Origin: Gammaproteobacteria bacterium
GTDB taxonomy: Bacteria; Pseudomonadota; Gammaproteobacteria; HTCC5015
DNA: 64,000 nt
Direction: 5' to 3'
Assembly: GCA_028284675.1 (NCBI GenBank)
Contig: JANQRI010000005.1
Coordinates: 62,001 to 126,000 of the forward strand
Under the pieces are notes generated by a model. It was not told the DNA's origin. It made no database searches and saw only the letters and a list, made by a program, of their open reading frames with translations. Position numbers and translations under genes: made by a program. This document shows, piece by piece, positions 48,682 to 58,102 of this stretch; positions within the stretch are counted from its first letter, which is position 1, and the number at the start of each line of letters is the position of its first letter.

Positions 48682-50367
48682 ATGTCAGATGGTATTATTA
48701 TTAACCCCGCACAAACAGGTAACTACTCATCCATACCGCCCGGTGCATATGCAAATGGACCGATGGCGCGCGCGTTTGAGGGTGAAGTACAAAACCAACA
48801 GCTGATTGCAAAGGCGCCGGCGGAGCAACCCGCTGCTGCTCAGGGTGTCAGCCTGAAAAATTTGGACGCCCAAATCCAGGAAAAAGGTGTTAATCCGGCT
48901 ATTGCTCGGTTACTGCTAGCGGCAGACAAAAAAGAGCTGGGTGGAAATGGGGATGGTTTTGCCAGTTTGCAAGAAATAGGTAGACTGTTACCGCAGGTTC
49001 CTAAAGATGCTCAACCGGAAATTGCTAGAGATGTTGCATTACTTGCAGGCATTCAGCCTCCACAAAACCCTCAAGCGCAGCCGCCCGGTCCCGGCGCGCA
49101 ACCACCTGCTGCTGCTCCGACTCAAGCCGGTGCAGGTGGTGAAATTGATTTAAGCAAGCTGCCGCAGAGTGTAAAACCAGAGGCTGTAACTATGTTAAAA
49201 GCAGCTGATGCCGATCAAAGCGGCACGGTCAGCGCTGATGAGTTTCTAACTGCGTTAAAAGTACCCGCTGAGAGACAAGCAGGGGCGCTGCAGTTATTTA
49301 ATCAATTGGCACAAATAACTTCCGGTCAGGCGCCGGCGCAACAACCTGGCCCTGGTATTCCGGCTCAGGCTTCTGTGCCGGGTATCCCTTTTGGCAGTGA
49401 GTCGGATATTGGTATGTTAACCCAGGCGCTGCAGCGTTTGGTTCAACAGGGTGTTGTTACTGAGGCAGATGCAAGCGCGTTCGCTAAAGTTTTGCTTGCA
49501 GCTAAGCAAGCCAACCCTGGAAGTGCTCAGATTACACCAGCTCAGTTTGACGCCGCTTTAAAGGGGCAGGGCATTACTCCGGAAAGTAATCAGGCAGCCT
49601 ATGACAAGCTGACCCAGATATATGCACAAGTTGCAGCCCAGCCGGTAGCGACCGAAGCGGGTCACGTACCGCCGAATCAGCCTGGCGCGGCACCGGGAGC
49701 AGCGCCGGCTGATGTTGCAGCCGCACCCGGGGCAACACCGGCCCCAGCACCTGCGGCCGCCGGTCCACAGATGACCACCGTTGAAATCGGTGGTGAGGGC
49801 GATCCGGCAACGATTTACGATTTTGCAAAACAGCAACTGGCTGATGCCGGCAAAGATACCAGCCATGAAAGTGTTGCGAAGCTTGCTCAGGTCTATATGG
49901 CGATGAATCCGGATGTTGATCCGCGCGCGATGTACAACACCGAAATCAAAGTGTTTGCGAGCCTGGACGGCGTTGAGCTGAAAGACAGCCTGCCGCAGCA
50001 TGTGACCGATCGCTGGAATGCGCATATTAGCAGCCAGGCACCGCTGGCCAGTGGTCAGGCAGTGGATATTGCCGAGTTGGTGAATATCGCGACACCGGCC
50101 GCTGTCGCACCACCGGCAGCCAATGTTCCTCAAGCTGCTCCTGTACCGGTGGCGGCACCTGTTCCTGAAGCAGCACCCGCACCATTGCCGGTGCCCAGAG
50201 GTGATATTCCCAGTGGAGCGGATTTACCACTGACTCCGGAAGAAGGTGGACCGCAACCTCTTGATGCAGAGCCTCCACCTGATCAGGCTTCAGTATCAGA
50301 GGCTTGGGGAGCTCCTGTTCCTAATGGTGGGCTACAGCAGATTGAGCAACCACAGTTGCTTGTATAG
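48682..50367 (+). CDS. EF-hand and LysM-like module protein, paralogue 2
   Basis: Encodes 561 residues; AGGAG lies 12 bases upstream. No signal peptide. Calcium-loop-like segments are near residues 79-100 (GGNGDGFASLQE) and 175 (DADQSGTVSADE). Ala/Pro/Gln-rich linkers separate helical parts. The shared module is at about 363-471: TIYDFAKQQLADAGKDTSH, VAKLAQVYMAMNP, DPRAMYNTEIKVFASLDG, then RWNAHISSQAPLASGQAVDI. The module is far more conserved between paralogues than the rest, so it probably carries the common function. The C-terminal 80 residues are Pro-rich and differ from paralogue 1. Confidence 0.8.
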   Translation: MSDGIIINPAQTGNYSSIPPGAYANGPMARAFEGEVQNQQLIAKAPAEQPAAAQGVSLKNLDAQIQEKGVNPAIARLLLAADKKELGGNGDGFASLQEIGRLLPQVPKDAQPEIARDVALLAGIQPPQNPQAQPPGPGAQPPAAAPTQAGAGGEIDLSKLPQSVKPEAVTMLKAADADQSGTVSADEFLTALKVPAERQAGALQLFNQLAQITSGQAPAQQPGPGIPAQASVPGIPFGSESDIGMLTQALQRLVQQGVVTEADASAFAKVLLAAKQANPGSAQITPAQFDAALKGQGITPESNQAAYDKLTQIYAQVAAQPVATEAGHVPPNQPGAAPGAAPADVAAAPGATPAPAPAAAGPQMTTVEIGGEGDPATIYDFAKQQLADAGKDTSHESVAKLAQVYMAMNPDVDPRAMYNTEIKVFASLDGVELKDSLPQHVTDRWNAHISSQAPLASGQAVDIAELVNIATPAAVAPPAANVPQAAPVPVAAPVPEAAPAPLPVPRGDIPSGADLPLTPEEGGPQPLDAEPPPDQASVSEAWGAPVPNGGLQQIEQPQLLV

Positions 50368-50405
50368 AACTGCTCACGGTTAATGCATTGATGAGTTTTA
50401 TAGCA

Positions 50406-50446
50406 AAAGCACCGGTGGAATAAATCACCATCGGCGCTTTATTTTC
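50406..50446 (+). terminator. Predicted terminator between paralogues 2 and 3
   Basis: AAAGCACCGGTGG pairs with CCATCGGCGCTTT around a short AT-rich loop with one mismatch and one wobble, followed by TTTATTTTC. Only 14 bases remain before paralogue 3, so it may reduce read-through into that gene rather than end an operon. Confidence 0.7.
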
Positions 50447-50460
50447 TTTAAAGGTTTTTT

Positions 50461-52440
50461 ATGTCAACCGAAAACGTACAGGCTGTTAATTCAGGCAGCT
50501 TCTCACCAACCGAGATGAATCGCCTACCGGCTGAAAATCTGCCGGCATCGCGTGTGTTGGCATTTTCCGACGGTATAGATCATGCGCAGAATCAATCGTC
50601 GGCACAGACTGATAGCGCTAAGCGTTATCAGGGCGGGCTTTTAGCGTTTTCACATGATATCGATCAGGTTGCCGAACAGGGTGTAACACCCCAGCCACCG
50701 GCCTCAAATGAAGCAGCAGTCAGTGTGATACAGGCAATGGGTATTTTGCCGAAACTATTCCCGAATAACGGAGCGTTTGCCGGGACGATGGCGACAGCCT
50801 TACAGGCTGCCGATGCGATGAGCGGCCGCAAAGACGGCTGGGTTACGCCACAGGAATTTAACGCTGCGTTGCGGGCGGTTGCAGCCAAATTACCTCCAGG
50901 GATGGCACAGAAGCTAGAGGTAACTTATCGTCAATTAGCCGGCACGGCCACAGGGCCTGTTGCAAGACAACCGGCGAGTGCTCCGGTTGCTGCACCGCCC
51001 CCTGTGCGATCAGCACCAGTACAACCAAGTCCGACACAACCATCAGTCCCGGCACAACCGGCTCCGGCACCTTCACAGGGTGTAACAGCATCCGCCCAGC
51101 CGCCGGCAGCCAATGTAACACCGGTGGCCACTGAAGCCGGTCAGCAGCCCGCAACGCCCGTTGTTGCGCAGGCCAGACTCCCGGGTCAAACAACCACAGG
51201 GGTACCCCTGGAACAGCCGCAACCAGTTGCGACTGCAGCACCTGAGCAACCCACAGCACCGGCTGTACCGGCACAAGCCCCCGGACCTGCAGCTGCCGGC
51301 CCGCAAATGACGACGGTGCAAATCGGTGGTGCAGATGATGTGGCAACGATTTATGATTTTGCAAAACAGCAACTGGCTGATGCCGGTCAAGATACCAGTC
51401 ATGCGAATGTTGCGAAGCTTGCCAAGATTTATATGGCAATGAACGAGAACGTTGATCCGCGTCGCATGCACAACACTGAAATTAAAGTCTTTGCAAGCCT
51501 TGATGGCATTGAAATGAAAGACAGTTTGCCACAGCATGTCACTGATCGCTGGAATGCACATCTCAACAGCCAGGCACCGCTGGCCAAAGGCCAGGCAGTG
51601 AATATCACCGAACTGGTGAATATTTCGACACCGGTGACGGCTGCGCCACAGCCTGAAGCCCCGGCCGCTCCGGTAAACCCGCCGGCTTCTGAAGCATCTG
51701 TCTCTGAGGCGCCGGCTCCGTTGGCAACCGAACAGGGTCATTTGCGCGCGGGAAATCTTCAGAGTGAAGGCATACCGGATCAGCCGGCAGTCACCGAGGC
51801 TGTTGATCAGTCCGGGGAGCAGCCTGTGCCTGTTGAGGCCGTGAATATTCCCGCACAAAGTGCACCGAGGCCTGAACCGGAAGTTGAGCAAGAGTTTTCC
51901 GATGATGCAGAGTCAGCTGCTGAACAAAGCGATACCATACAGCCAATACCGGAGATTCCATTAAGTAATGAATTAGTGATGGCAGTGTTACCGGATAAAG
52001 TAGGCACCTATGAACAAAATCTGAAATCAATGTCGCGGGAAGAAGCTGAAAGTGCCAGACAGGGTATTGAGCAGGAAGCGTATGATATTGTGCAGCGCTG
52101 GGCGGACTCTTACGATAAAGTTGCCCTTATGGGTGATGAAAATGATTTTGCACAAAAAGCGCTGTACACTTTAGTGAGTCAGCATAAAGCTGCCGGACCT
52201 GAGCAGTTACAGGCGTTTATGCAGGCATTTAATGCATTAGACGGTTATCAACTGGAAGTCTCGGAAAACACCGAACAGGGCACCTTGGATTATCATCTGA
52301 GCACTCCAAACGGCACAGTTGAGTTTGCATTAACCCCGGAACTAAAAGACGAATATAAAAACAGTGTGGTTGCAGTCGAGCAGCAGCTTGACGAAGTAGG
52401 GGTCTGGCATCGCAACAGCTCGCAGCAGGTATCGTTTTAA
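50461..52440 (+). CDS. EF-hand and LysM-like module protein, paralogue 3
   Basis: Encodes 659 residues; AAAGG lies upstream. No signal peptide. The N-terminus holds a short internal repeat, RVLAFSDGIDHA and GLLAFSHDIDQV, 33 residues apart. One degenerate calcium loop is near residue 115 (DAMSGRKDGWVTPQE). Long Pro/Ala/Gln linkers surround the shared module at about 280-388 (TIYDFAKQQLADAGQDTSH, VAKLAKIYMAMN, HNTEIKVFASLDG). It adds a C-terminal domain of about 150 residues not in the other two: LVMAVLPDKVGTYEQNLKSM, then helices and a beta hairpin. The end is followed by a convergent gene. Function unknown. Confidence 0.8.
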   Translation: MSTENVQAVNSGSFSPTEMNRLPAENLPASRVLAFSDGIDHAQNQSSAQTDSAKRYQGGLLAFSHDIDQVAEQGVTPQPPASNEAAVSVIQAMGILPKLFPNNGAFAGTMATALQAADAMSGRKDGWVTPQEFNAALRAVAAKLPPGMAQKLEVTYRQLAGTATGPVARQPASAPVAAPPPVRSAPVQPSPTQPSVPAQPAPAPSQGVTASAQPPAANVTPVATEAGQQPATPVVAQARLPGQTTTGVPLEQPQPVATAAPEQPTAPAVPAQAPGPAAAGPQMTTVQIGGADDVATIYDFAKQQLADAGQDTSHANVAKLAKIYMAMNENVDPRRMHNTEIKVFASLDGIEMKDSLPQHVTDRWNAHLNSQAPLAKGQAVNITELVNISTPVTAAPQPEAPAAPVNPPASEASVSEAPAPLATEQGHLRAGNLQSEGIPDQPAVTEAVDQSGEQPVPVEAVNIPAQSAPRPEPEVEQEFSDDAESAAEQSDTIQPIPEIPLSNELVMAVLPDKVGTYEQNLKSMSREEAESARQGIEQEAYDIVQRWADSYDKVALMGDENDFAQKALYTLVSQHKAAGPEQLQAFMQAFNALDGYQLEVSENTEQGTLDYHLSTPNGTVEFALTPELKDEYKNSVVAVEQQLDEVGVWHRNSSQQVSF

Positions 52441-52476
52441 ATTCGAATTCCGGCAGGCTGTTTTGCAACACTGATC

Positions 52477-53913
52477 CTACAACGACGGTGAGCGCAGCAC
52501 CATCAGCTTTTCAATCTGCATATCTTCAAACGTATACGGAATCCCGCCGACGCCATGCCCCGATTGTTTGAGTCCGGCAAACGGCATCCAGTCCACCCGG
52601 AATGCGGTGTGATCATTAATCATGACCGCTGCGGCATCCAGCTGACGATAAGCATGCATCGCGGTATCAATGTTCTGTGTGAATACCGCAGCCTGAAATG
52701 CAAACGGTAAGCTGTTGGCCTGGGCAATGGCAGTATCAATATCCTCATATTCATAAACACAAACCACCGGCCCGAAAATTTCCATTGAGCTGACCTGGGT
52801 ATTCGCCGGTGGATTCAACAACACCGTTGCTTCATAGCAGGTATCGGACAAACGTTTGCCGCCGCTGAGTAGCTGTGCACCGGCATCAATGGCTTCTTTG
52901 ATCCACTGCTCAACACGATCAACCTCGCGCGGTCGGATTAACGGACCGATTTCAGTGTCAGCCAATGTTGGGTCACCGATTTTCATTGCGCTGCCTAATG
53001 TCGCAAGCCGTTCGGCCAGGTCAGCGGCAATGCTTTTATGCGCAAAGACCCGTTGTACTGATACGCAAACCTGACCGGCATGATAAAAACCGCCTTTCGC
53101 GAGTAAAGGCGCGGCATCGTCAAGGTTTGTATCGGCGGCGACAATAACCGGTGCCGCACCGCCGTGTTCCAGCGCGCAGCGTGTCCCCGGCGCAAGCTTG
53201 GAGCGCAGCATCCAACCCACTTTGGCACTGCCGATAAAACTGAAGAACGCAACCCGCGGGTCGGTGACCAGTTGACTGGCAGTGTCCAGATTATCGGTCA
53301 GCACGGCCTGTGCATATTCATCCGGCAGACCGGCTTCACGCAGGATCGACACAAAGCGGAAACAGGAGAGCGGTGTATCATCGGCTGGTTTCACAATGAC
53401 CGGGCAGCCGGCCGCAATGGCCGGGCCGACCTGATGCACAATCAGGTTTAACGGGTGATTAAACGCACTGACCGCGACCACGACACCGATCGGTTCACGG
53501 TGAGTGTATGCGAGTCGCTGTGCGGATGCGGCATTGATATTCATCGGAATTTCGCGGCCGGCTTCGGTACGAATGCATTCCACACAGTTATTGACGCCGT
53601 CAATTGCACGGGCGACTTCGACGCGGGAGTCGGGTAACGGTTTACCGCCTTCGCGGGCGGCCTCAACAGCCAGCTCTTCAAACCGCGCCTGCATGATTTC
53701 AGCGGTTTTGTGCAGAATTTCGATACGTTTGGCGGGTGGCAGCCAGCGTTTTTTATCGGCAAATACCGCTTGTGCATTTGCCAGCGCGGTCTCGGCGCCG
53801 TTGCTGTCAATGGTTGTAACCGTCCCAATCTCCGTGCCGTCGAACGGTGCGGTCACGGTTTGCTGGCCGGCTTTACCGGCACCGGGCACCATCAAATCGA
53901 AATGCTGCATCAT
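52477..53913 (-). CDS. Aldehyde dehydrogenase family protein
   Basis: Encodes 478 residues (477 from the second ATG). An NAD(P)-dependent aldehyde dehydrogenase fold with the catalytic set in order: SAFNHPLNLIVHQVGPAIAAG supplies the active-site Asn near residue 152, VIVKPADDTPLS the cofactor Lys, FFSFIGSAKVG the Rossmann turn. ALEHGG supplies the general-base Glu near 249; most relatives read ELGG, so His is a variant. GQVCVSVQRV holds the nucleophilic Cys near 282. EIFGPVVCVYEY and the KQSGHGVGG end complete it. It resembles lactaldehyde- or glyceraldehyde-phosphate-type members, but the substrate cannot be assigned. Transcribed divergently from serS. Confidence 0.9.
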   Translation of the reverse strand: MMQHFDLMVPGAGKAGQQTVTAPFDGTEIGTVTTIDSNGAETALANAQAVFADKKRWLPPAKRIEILHKTAEIMQARFEELAVEAAREGGKPLPDSRVEVARAIDGVNNCVECIRTEAGREIPMNINAASAQRLAYTHREPIGVVVAVSAFNHPLNLIVHQVGPAIAAGCPVIVKPADDTPLSCFRFVSILREAGLPDEYAQAVLTDNLDTASQLVTDPRVAFFSFIGSAKVGWMLRSKLAPGTRCALEHGGAAPVIVAADTNLDDAAPLLAKGGFYHAGQVCVSVQRVFAHKSIAADLAERLATLGSAMKIGDPTLADTEIGPLIRPREVDRVEQWIKEAIDAGAQLLSGGKRLSDTCYEATVLLNPPANTQVSSMEIFGPVVCVYEYEDIDTAIAQANSLPFAFQAAVFTQNIDTAMHAYRQLDAAAVMINDHTAFRVDWMPFAGLKQSGHGVGGIPYTFEDMQIEKLMVLRSPSL

Positions 53914-54060
53914 CGCGTCCTTTTGCTTGCTGAGCCGATCACTATAGCGCCAATTGAGCGGTTTGCCTATCCGCCCGGCCTGAGCCTGGCATAATCTGAA
54001 TGGGATTATTACCAGCCTCGGGTTAGAATACCGGCCCCGTTAACTGATTGAAAAAACAGA

Positions 54061-55335
54061 ATGTTAGATCCAAAGCGTTTACGCACAGAATTAACTGAAA
54101 TCGCCGGTCAGCTTAGCCGTCGCGGTTTCACGCTGGACACCCAGGCGCTGGAGGCGCTGGAGCAGCAACGTAAAACCATACAAACCCGGACCCAGGAGCT
54201 ACAACACCAGCGCAATGCACGCTCCAAAGAGATCGGCAAAGCAAAAGCAGCCGGTCAGGCAATTGAGCCGCTGAAAGCCGAGGTCGCGCAGATCGGTGAA
54301 CAGTTGCAGGCTGCCGAGGCGGAATTGCATGAAGTGCAGCAAAAACTTGAATCGCTGCACTGGGAAATTCCCAATGTGTTGGACAGCAGTGTGCCGGACG
54401 GTGCCGATGAAGCAGATAACCGGGAGGAGAGCCGCTGGGGTGATATTCCCGAGTTTGCATTCGAACCGAAAGATCATGTTGAGCTCGGTGAGCAACATGG
54501 CTGGATAGATTTTGAAGCCGGCGCAAAGCTGGCCGGTGCGCGTTTTGTGGTGTTGCAAAACGGTGTTGCGCGTTTGCATCGTGCATTGATACAGCTGATG
54601 CTGGATACGCACACCGCCGAGCATGGCTATCAGGAACTGAACGTGCCTTATATTGTCAATGCGGACAGTCTGCGCGGCACCGGTCAATTACCAAAATTTG
54701 GTGAAGACCTGTTCGCATTAAAAAGCGAGCATGAATACTATTTAATTCCAACCGCAGAAGTGCCGGTGACAAATCTGGTACGCGAACAAATTCTGGAGCC
54801 GGCGAAGCTGCCGTTAAAATTTGTTGCGCACACGCCATGCTTTCGTGCCGAAGCCGGTTCATACGGTAAAGATACCCGCGGTATGATTCGTCAACATCAA
54901 TTTGAAAAAGTTGAGTTGGTGCAGATGGTCAGGCCCGAAGATTCCTGGGCGGCGCTGGAAGCACTGACCGGCCATGCTGAAGCCATTTTACAAAAGTTAA
55001 AATTGCCTTACCGGAAAATGGTGTTATGTGCGGGCGATACCGGTTTCAGTTCGGCAAAAACTTATGACCTGGAAGTTTGGTTGCCTGGACAAAACCGTTA
55101 CCGGGAAATTTCATCCTGCAGCAACTTTGGTGATTTTCAGGCACGCCGTATGCATGCACGTTGGCGCAACCCCGATTCAGGCAAGCCGGAACCGTTACAT
55201 ACCCTGAACGGCTCAGGATTGGCGATTGGCCGCACCTTGATAGCGGTTCTCGAAAACTACCAGCAGGCTGACGGTACTGTAACAGTGCCTGAAGTATTAC
55301 GGCCTTATATGAGAGGGCAGGAAACCCTAAGTTAG
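54061..55335 (+). CDS. serS: Seryl-tRNA synthetase
   Basis: Encodes 424 residues. It charges tRNA-Ser and also tRNA-Sec where present. The N-terminal antiparallel coiled-coil arm that grips the long variable arm spans about residues 30-100 (TIQTRTQELQHQRNARSKEIGKA region). The class II catalytic core follows: motif 1 near ELNVPYIVN, motif 2 at HTPCFRAEAGSYGKDTRGM near residue 260, and motif 3 at NGSGLAIGRTLIAVLENYQ near residue 380. CSNFGDFQARRM is also diagnostic. A tRNA-Ser gene lies 3 kb downstream, coincidentally or not. Confidence 0.97.
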   Translation: MLDPKRLRTELTEIAGQLSRRGFTLDTQALEALEQQRKTIQTRTQELQHQRNARSKEIGKAKAAGQAIEPLKAEVAQIGEQLQAAEAELHEVQQKLESLHWEIPNVLDSSVPDGADEADNREESRWGDIPEFAFEPKDHVELGEQHGWIDFEAGAKLAGARFVVLQNGVARLHRALIQLMLDTHTAEHGYQELNVPYIVNADSLRGTGQLPKFGEDLFALKSEHEYYLIPTAEVPVTNLVREQILEPAKLPLKFVAHTPCFRAEAGSYGKDTRGMIRQHQFEKVELVQMVRPEDSWAALEALTGHAEAILQKLKLPYRKMVLCAGDTGFSSAKTYDLEVWLPGQNRYREISSCSNFGDFQARRMHARWRNPDSGKPEPLHTLNGSGLAIGRTLIAVLENYQQADGTVTVPEVLRPYMRGQETLS

Positions 55336-55528
55336 AATATGCCAACGCATCCGATATCAGCATTCACCCTAATCGATATATTACTGCAATTAAAGTAAAC
55401 ATGTATCTGGTGATAAGATTTCCGATGAACTCATGGATGAGACTAATGATCCCGGGTTGTTGGACGCTATATAAATAGAAATTCAATTTATATGCCATAT
55501 CACGGTATAAAGGAAAACGGAGATCAGG

Positions 55529-56800
55529 ATGTTACAACCCGTCACAAGCAGGAGCGGCATGGAAAGCCTGCATGAATGCCTGGTCGTTGATCGGCATGCC
55601 ACCTACGCCAACTATTGTGGTATGCGCTTTGCAACATTTTTCCAACCGCTTATCAGTCTGTCACACCAACGTATTATTGCTTATGAAGCGCTGATGCGTG
55701 GTGTCGACAGCAACGGCTATCAAATTGATATTACCGATGTATTCCGGGTCGGCAACAAAAACGGCCATCATGTTTTTATCGATCGTCTGCTGAATTTACT
55801 GCATTTGAAAAATGCCGGATTACAAAATCTGCAGAATCACTGGGTTTGTTTGAATATATCGCCGCGTGCGATTATTGAAGGTGATATCAAGGATGCGTTT
55901 TATGAACGTTTATTTGATGAGCTGAATCTGGAACCCAGCCGGATTGTAATCGAAATTGTAGAAACACCGATTATCGGTGAAGACCGGCTTGCGGAAGCCT
56001 GTGCGGTTTTCAAAGACCTGGGTTGCCTGGTTGCGATTGACGACTTTGGCGCAGGGCATTCCAACTTTCAGCGTATCTGGAAAATCAAACCCGATCTGGT
56101 CAAGTTCGATCGTGAAACAATTCTGCATGCCGAACAGGACATGACTGTGCGCAGAAGTCTGCCCGGCCTGGTTTCATTATTTCATGAAGCCGGTTGTCTG
56201 GTTGCGATAGAAGGTATCGACAGCCGCGAACAGGTTTTTATCGCGATGGATGCGGATGTGGATTTTGTGCAGGGACATTACTTTGCAAAACCGACATCGG
56301 CTGCGGTTGCCGATTCAAAACTCAGTGCTTCGACAGGCACATTATTAAAAGAGTATCAGCAAAAAAGTGTTTCCGTGCTGCATACGGTCGACGACAAACT
56401 GCAGGGTTACATGGAAAAATTTCAAGCTTGTGCGGCGCGTGTTGCCGAGCTTGATTCAATAGAAGATGCATGCCGACCATTTTTAAATGAATCATTGGTA
56501 CAACGATGCTTTTTGATCAACTCACGGGGCGTTCAGATTGGTGAGGCGATAGAAGCGCCGATCGGTTCAAGCGAGCTTGATGCGAAGTTTGCGCCGCTAT
56601 CACGCAGTGCCGGTGCAAACTGGTATCGGCGCCAGTATTATCGCAGGGCAATTCAGAATCCGGATAAAGTGCAGGTTTCCAAACCCTACCTATCATTGCG
56701 GGATGCGCAGTATTGCATCACCTTATCGATCACAATGGAAATTTCCAACGATATCTATGTGCTCTGCGCGGATATTAACTGGGATCAGTTTTGCGCCTGA
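55529..56800 (+). CDS. EAL-domain cyclic-di-GMP phosphodiesterase with C-terminal sensor-like region
   Basis: Encodes 423 residues. The EAL domain covers about residues 30-275 and keeps the catalytic set: YEALMRG near residue 51, NISPRAI, EIVETP, IDDFGAGHSNF near residue 169, the Lys in LVKFDRE, and VAIEGID and VQGHYFAKP. It is therefore probably an active c-di-GMP hydrolase. Residues about 310-423 form a PAS/Cache-like region (RCFLINSRGVQIGEAI, NWYRRQYYRRAIQNP, VSKPYLSLRDAQYCITLS). No transmembrane segment is seen, so this is a cytoplasmic protein. ATG 55559 is an alternative start. The 193-base gap before it shows no gene. Confidence 0.88.
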   Translation: MLQPVTSRSGMESLHECLVVDRHATYANYCGMRFATFFQPLISLSHQRIIAYEALMRGVDSNGYQIDITDVFRVGNKNGHHVFIDRLLNLLHLKNAGLQNLQNHWVCLNISPRAIIEGDIKDAFYERLFDELNLEPSRIVIEIVETPIIGEDRLAEACAVFKDLGCLVAIDDFGAGHSNFQRIWKIKPDLVKFDRETILHAEQDMTVRRSLPGLVSLFHEAGCLVAIEGIDSREQVFIAMDADVDFVQGHYFAKPTSAAVADSKLSASTGTLLKEYQQKSVSVLHTVDDKLQGYMEKFQACAARVAELDSIEDACRPFLNESLVQRCFLINSRGVQIGEAIEAPIGSSELDAKFAPLSRSAGANWYRRQYYRRAIQNPDKVQVSKPYLSLRDAQYCITLSITMEISNDIYVLCADINWDQFCA

Positions 56801-56824
56801 TGCGTAGTAGTTTACGTAACGCGA

Positions 56825-57007
56825 TTAAACCACTTTAACCAGAATATAAATAAACAGCGCAACACCGCCGAGCAGCATTGCGGCCAGCATCCAGTCATTA
56901 CTTGAACCCTTCGGGCTGTTCTCCAGCATATATTTGGCGCGGGGCAGCAGCATAAAAAAGAATGCCAGCAAAATAATACCCGAGCCGATTTTCATCCACA
57001 GTTCCAT
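56825..57007 (-). CDS. Small inner-membrane protein with two helices
   Basis: Encodes 60 residues with two transmembrane segments, GSGIILLAFFFMLLP and AAMLLGGVALFIYILVKVV, joined by a polar loop (RAKYMLENSPKGSSNDW). GGGTGAG lies just upstream on the minus strand; ATG 56995 is an alternative. The two-helix form and conserved-looking loop suggest a real short protein. Function unknown. It is separated from the upstream yccA-type gene by a strong terminator, so it needs its own promoter. Confidence 0.7.
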   Translation of the reverse strand: MELWMKIGSGIILLAFFFMLLPRAKYMLENSPKGSSNDWMLAAMLLGGVALFIYILVKVV

Positions 57008-57032
57008 AAAAACTCACCCGTAGAAAAAACAA

Positions 57033-57073
57033 TCACTAAAAAGAAACAAGGCTCCAGAAAACTGAAGCCTTGT
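57033..57073 (-). terminator. Intrinsic terminator of the yccA-type gene
   Basis: Read on the minus strand, ACAAGGCT pairs with AGCCTTGT, CAG with CTG inside, one mismatch, then TTTCTTTTT. It begins 28 bases after the yccA-type stop codon. Confidence 0.85.
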
Positions 57074-57100
57074 GATGATCCCCTGGTAAGAGAGGTAAAC

Positions 57101-57769
57101 CTAGTCGTCGTTGGCAAATCCCAACAAATGCAACAGGTTTACAAAGATATTGAAAATGTTCAGATAAAGGCCGACGGTTGCCATCACATAATTGGTCTCA
57201 CCGCCATTCACCATACGGCTGGTGTCATACAGGATAAAGCCGCTCATAATCATAATAATCGCGGCGGACAGTGCCAGCGATAATGCCGGAATCGCCAGGA
57301 ACAGGTTGGCGAACATCGCGACGATAGCGACCAGCAGGCCGACAATCAAAAAACCGCCCATAAAGCTGAAATCCCTGCGTGAAACCAGTGCATAGCCCGA
57401 AAGGCCCAGGAAAATCACGCCGGTACCGCCCAGCGCGGTCGCAACCAGGCTCGGGCCGCTCGGCATTGACAGGTAGTAGCTTAGAGTCGGGCCGAGGCCG
57501 AACCCCATCAGGCCGGTAATCGCGAAAACCACCGCCAAACCTTTGCCGGAATTGGCCACACGGGGCAGCACGAACCAGATCATAATCATAGAACCGCCGA
57601 GAGAGATCAGAGAGACAATTGGCGGCATACGCAGAAAAACAGACACTGCGGCCGTAAGTGCGCTAAACAGCAGCGTCATGGACAACAGAGAATAAGTATT
57701 GCGAATCAGTTTATTGGTCGCCAGCGTGTCGACCCGGGTTTGTGAAGCCAATATTTGCTCATTACTCAT
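57101..57769 (-). CDS. Bax inhibitor-1/YccA family membrane protein
   Basis: Encodes 222 residues with seven predicted transmembrane segments, as expected of the family. It starts MSNEQILASQTRVDTLATNK, preceded by GGAG seven bases upstream. Family traits include NKLIRNTYSLLSMTLLFSA at the first helix, GFGLGPTLSYYL, GLSGYALVSRRDFSFMGGFL and the ending LYLNIFNIFVNLLHLLGFANDD. E. coli YccA modulates the FtsH membrane protease, and related proteins leak calcium or protons. The exact role here is inferred from homology. Confidence 0.92.
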   Translation of the reverse strand: MSNEQILASQTRVDTLATNKLIRNTYSLLSMTLLFSALTAAVSVFLRMPPIVSLISLGGSMIMIWFVLPRVANSGKGLAVVFAITGLMGFGLGPTLSYYLSMPSGPSLVATALGGTGVIFLGLSGYALVSRRDFSFMGGFLIVGLLVAIVAMFANLFLAIPALSLALSAAIIMIMSGFILYDTSRMVNGGETNYVMATVGLYLNIFNIFVNLLHLLGFANDD

Positions 57770-58030
57770 GTTTGATCTCCAATATCTCCAATAAAATCAA
57801 AAGATTATCTACTCGTATAAAAGACAAAAAATCGTAAAATTAGTTCAGCATAGCATTACTATTTCGGCCTGCAAAGACCCGAAAAACCCCGAATTTGCCG
57901 TTTTGGTGCAGCGAGGCTGGCATCTTTTCACGGTTTTCCGGTATTATTCGCTCCCTTAAATTGAATCATATCACCAAAGTGTGACAGGTCGATTTATATA
58001 TCGGTAAAAACGATAAACAGCTTGAAAATC
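57770..58030. other. Intergenic region upstream of the yccA-type gene
   Basis: No credible gene. It presumably carries the minus-strand promoter for the yccA-type gene. An AT-rich stretch lies at about 57,790-57,850. Confidence 0.5.
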
Positions 58031-58039
58031 GGAGTGGTG

Positions 58040-58089
58040 GGCAGATTTTTGCTCCTGCAAAATCTGCACTTCCGCCCTCCATGGCGGTC
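58040..58089. repeat. 51-bp palindromic repeat, copy 1
   Basis: Matches 58600-58650 at 48 of 51 positions, counting from 58039. It holds two hairpins: GCAGATTTTTGC/GCAAAATCTGC with loop TCCT, and CCGCC/GGCGG around CTCCAT. On the minus strand both loops contain GGA. It lies between the acceptor-like and D-arm pieces of the broken tRNA. Confidence 0.85.
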
Positions 58090-58102
58090 GCAGAGCGGTT
58101 GA

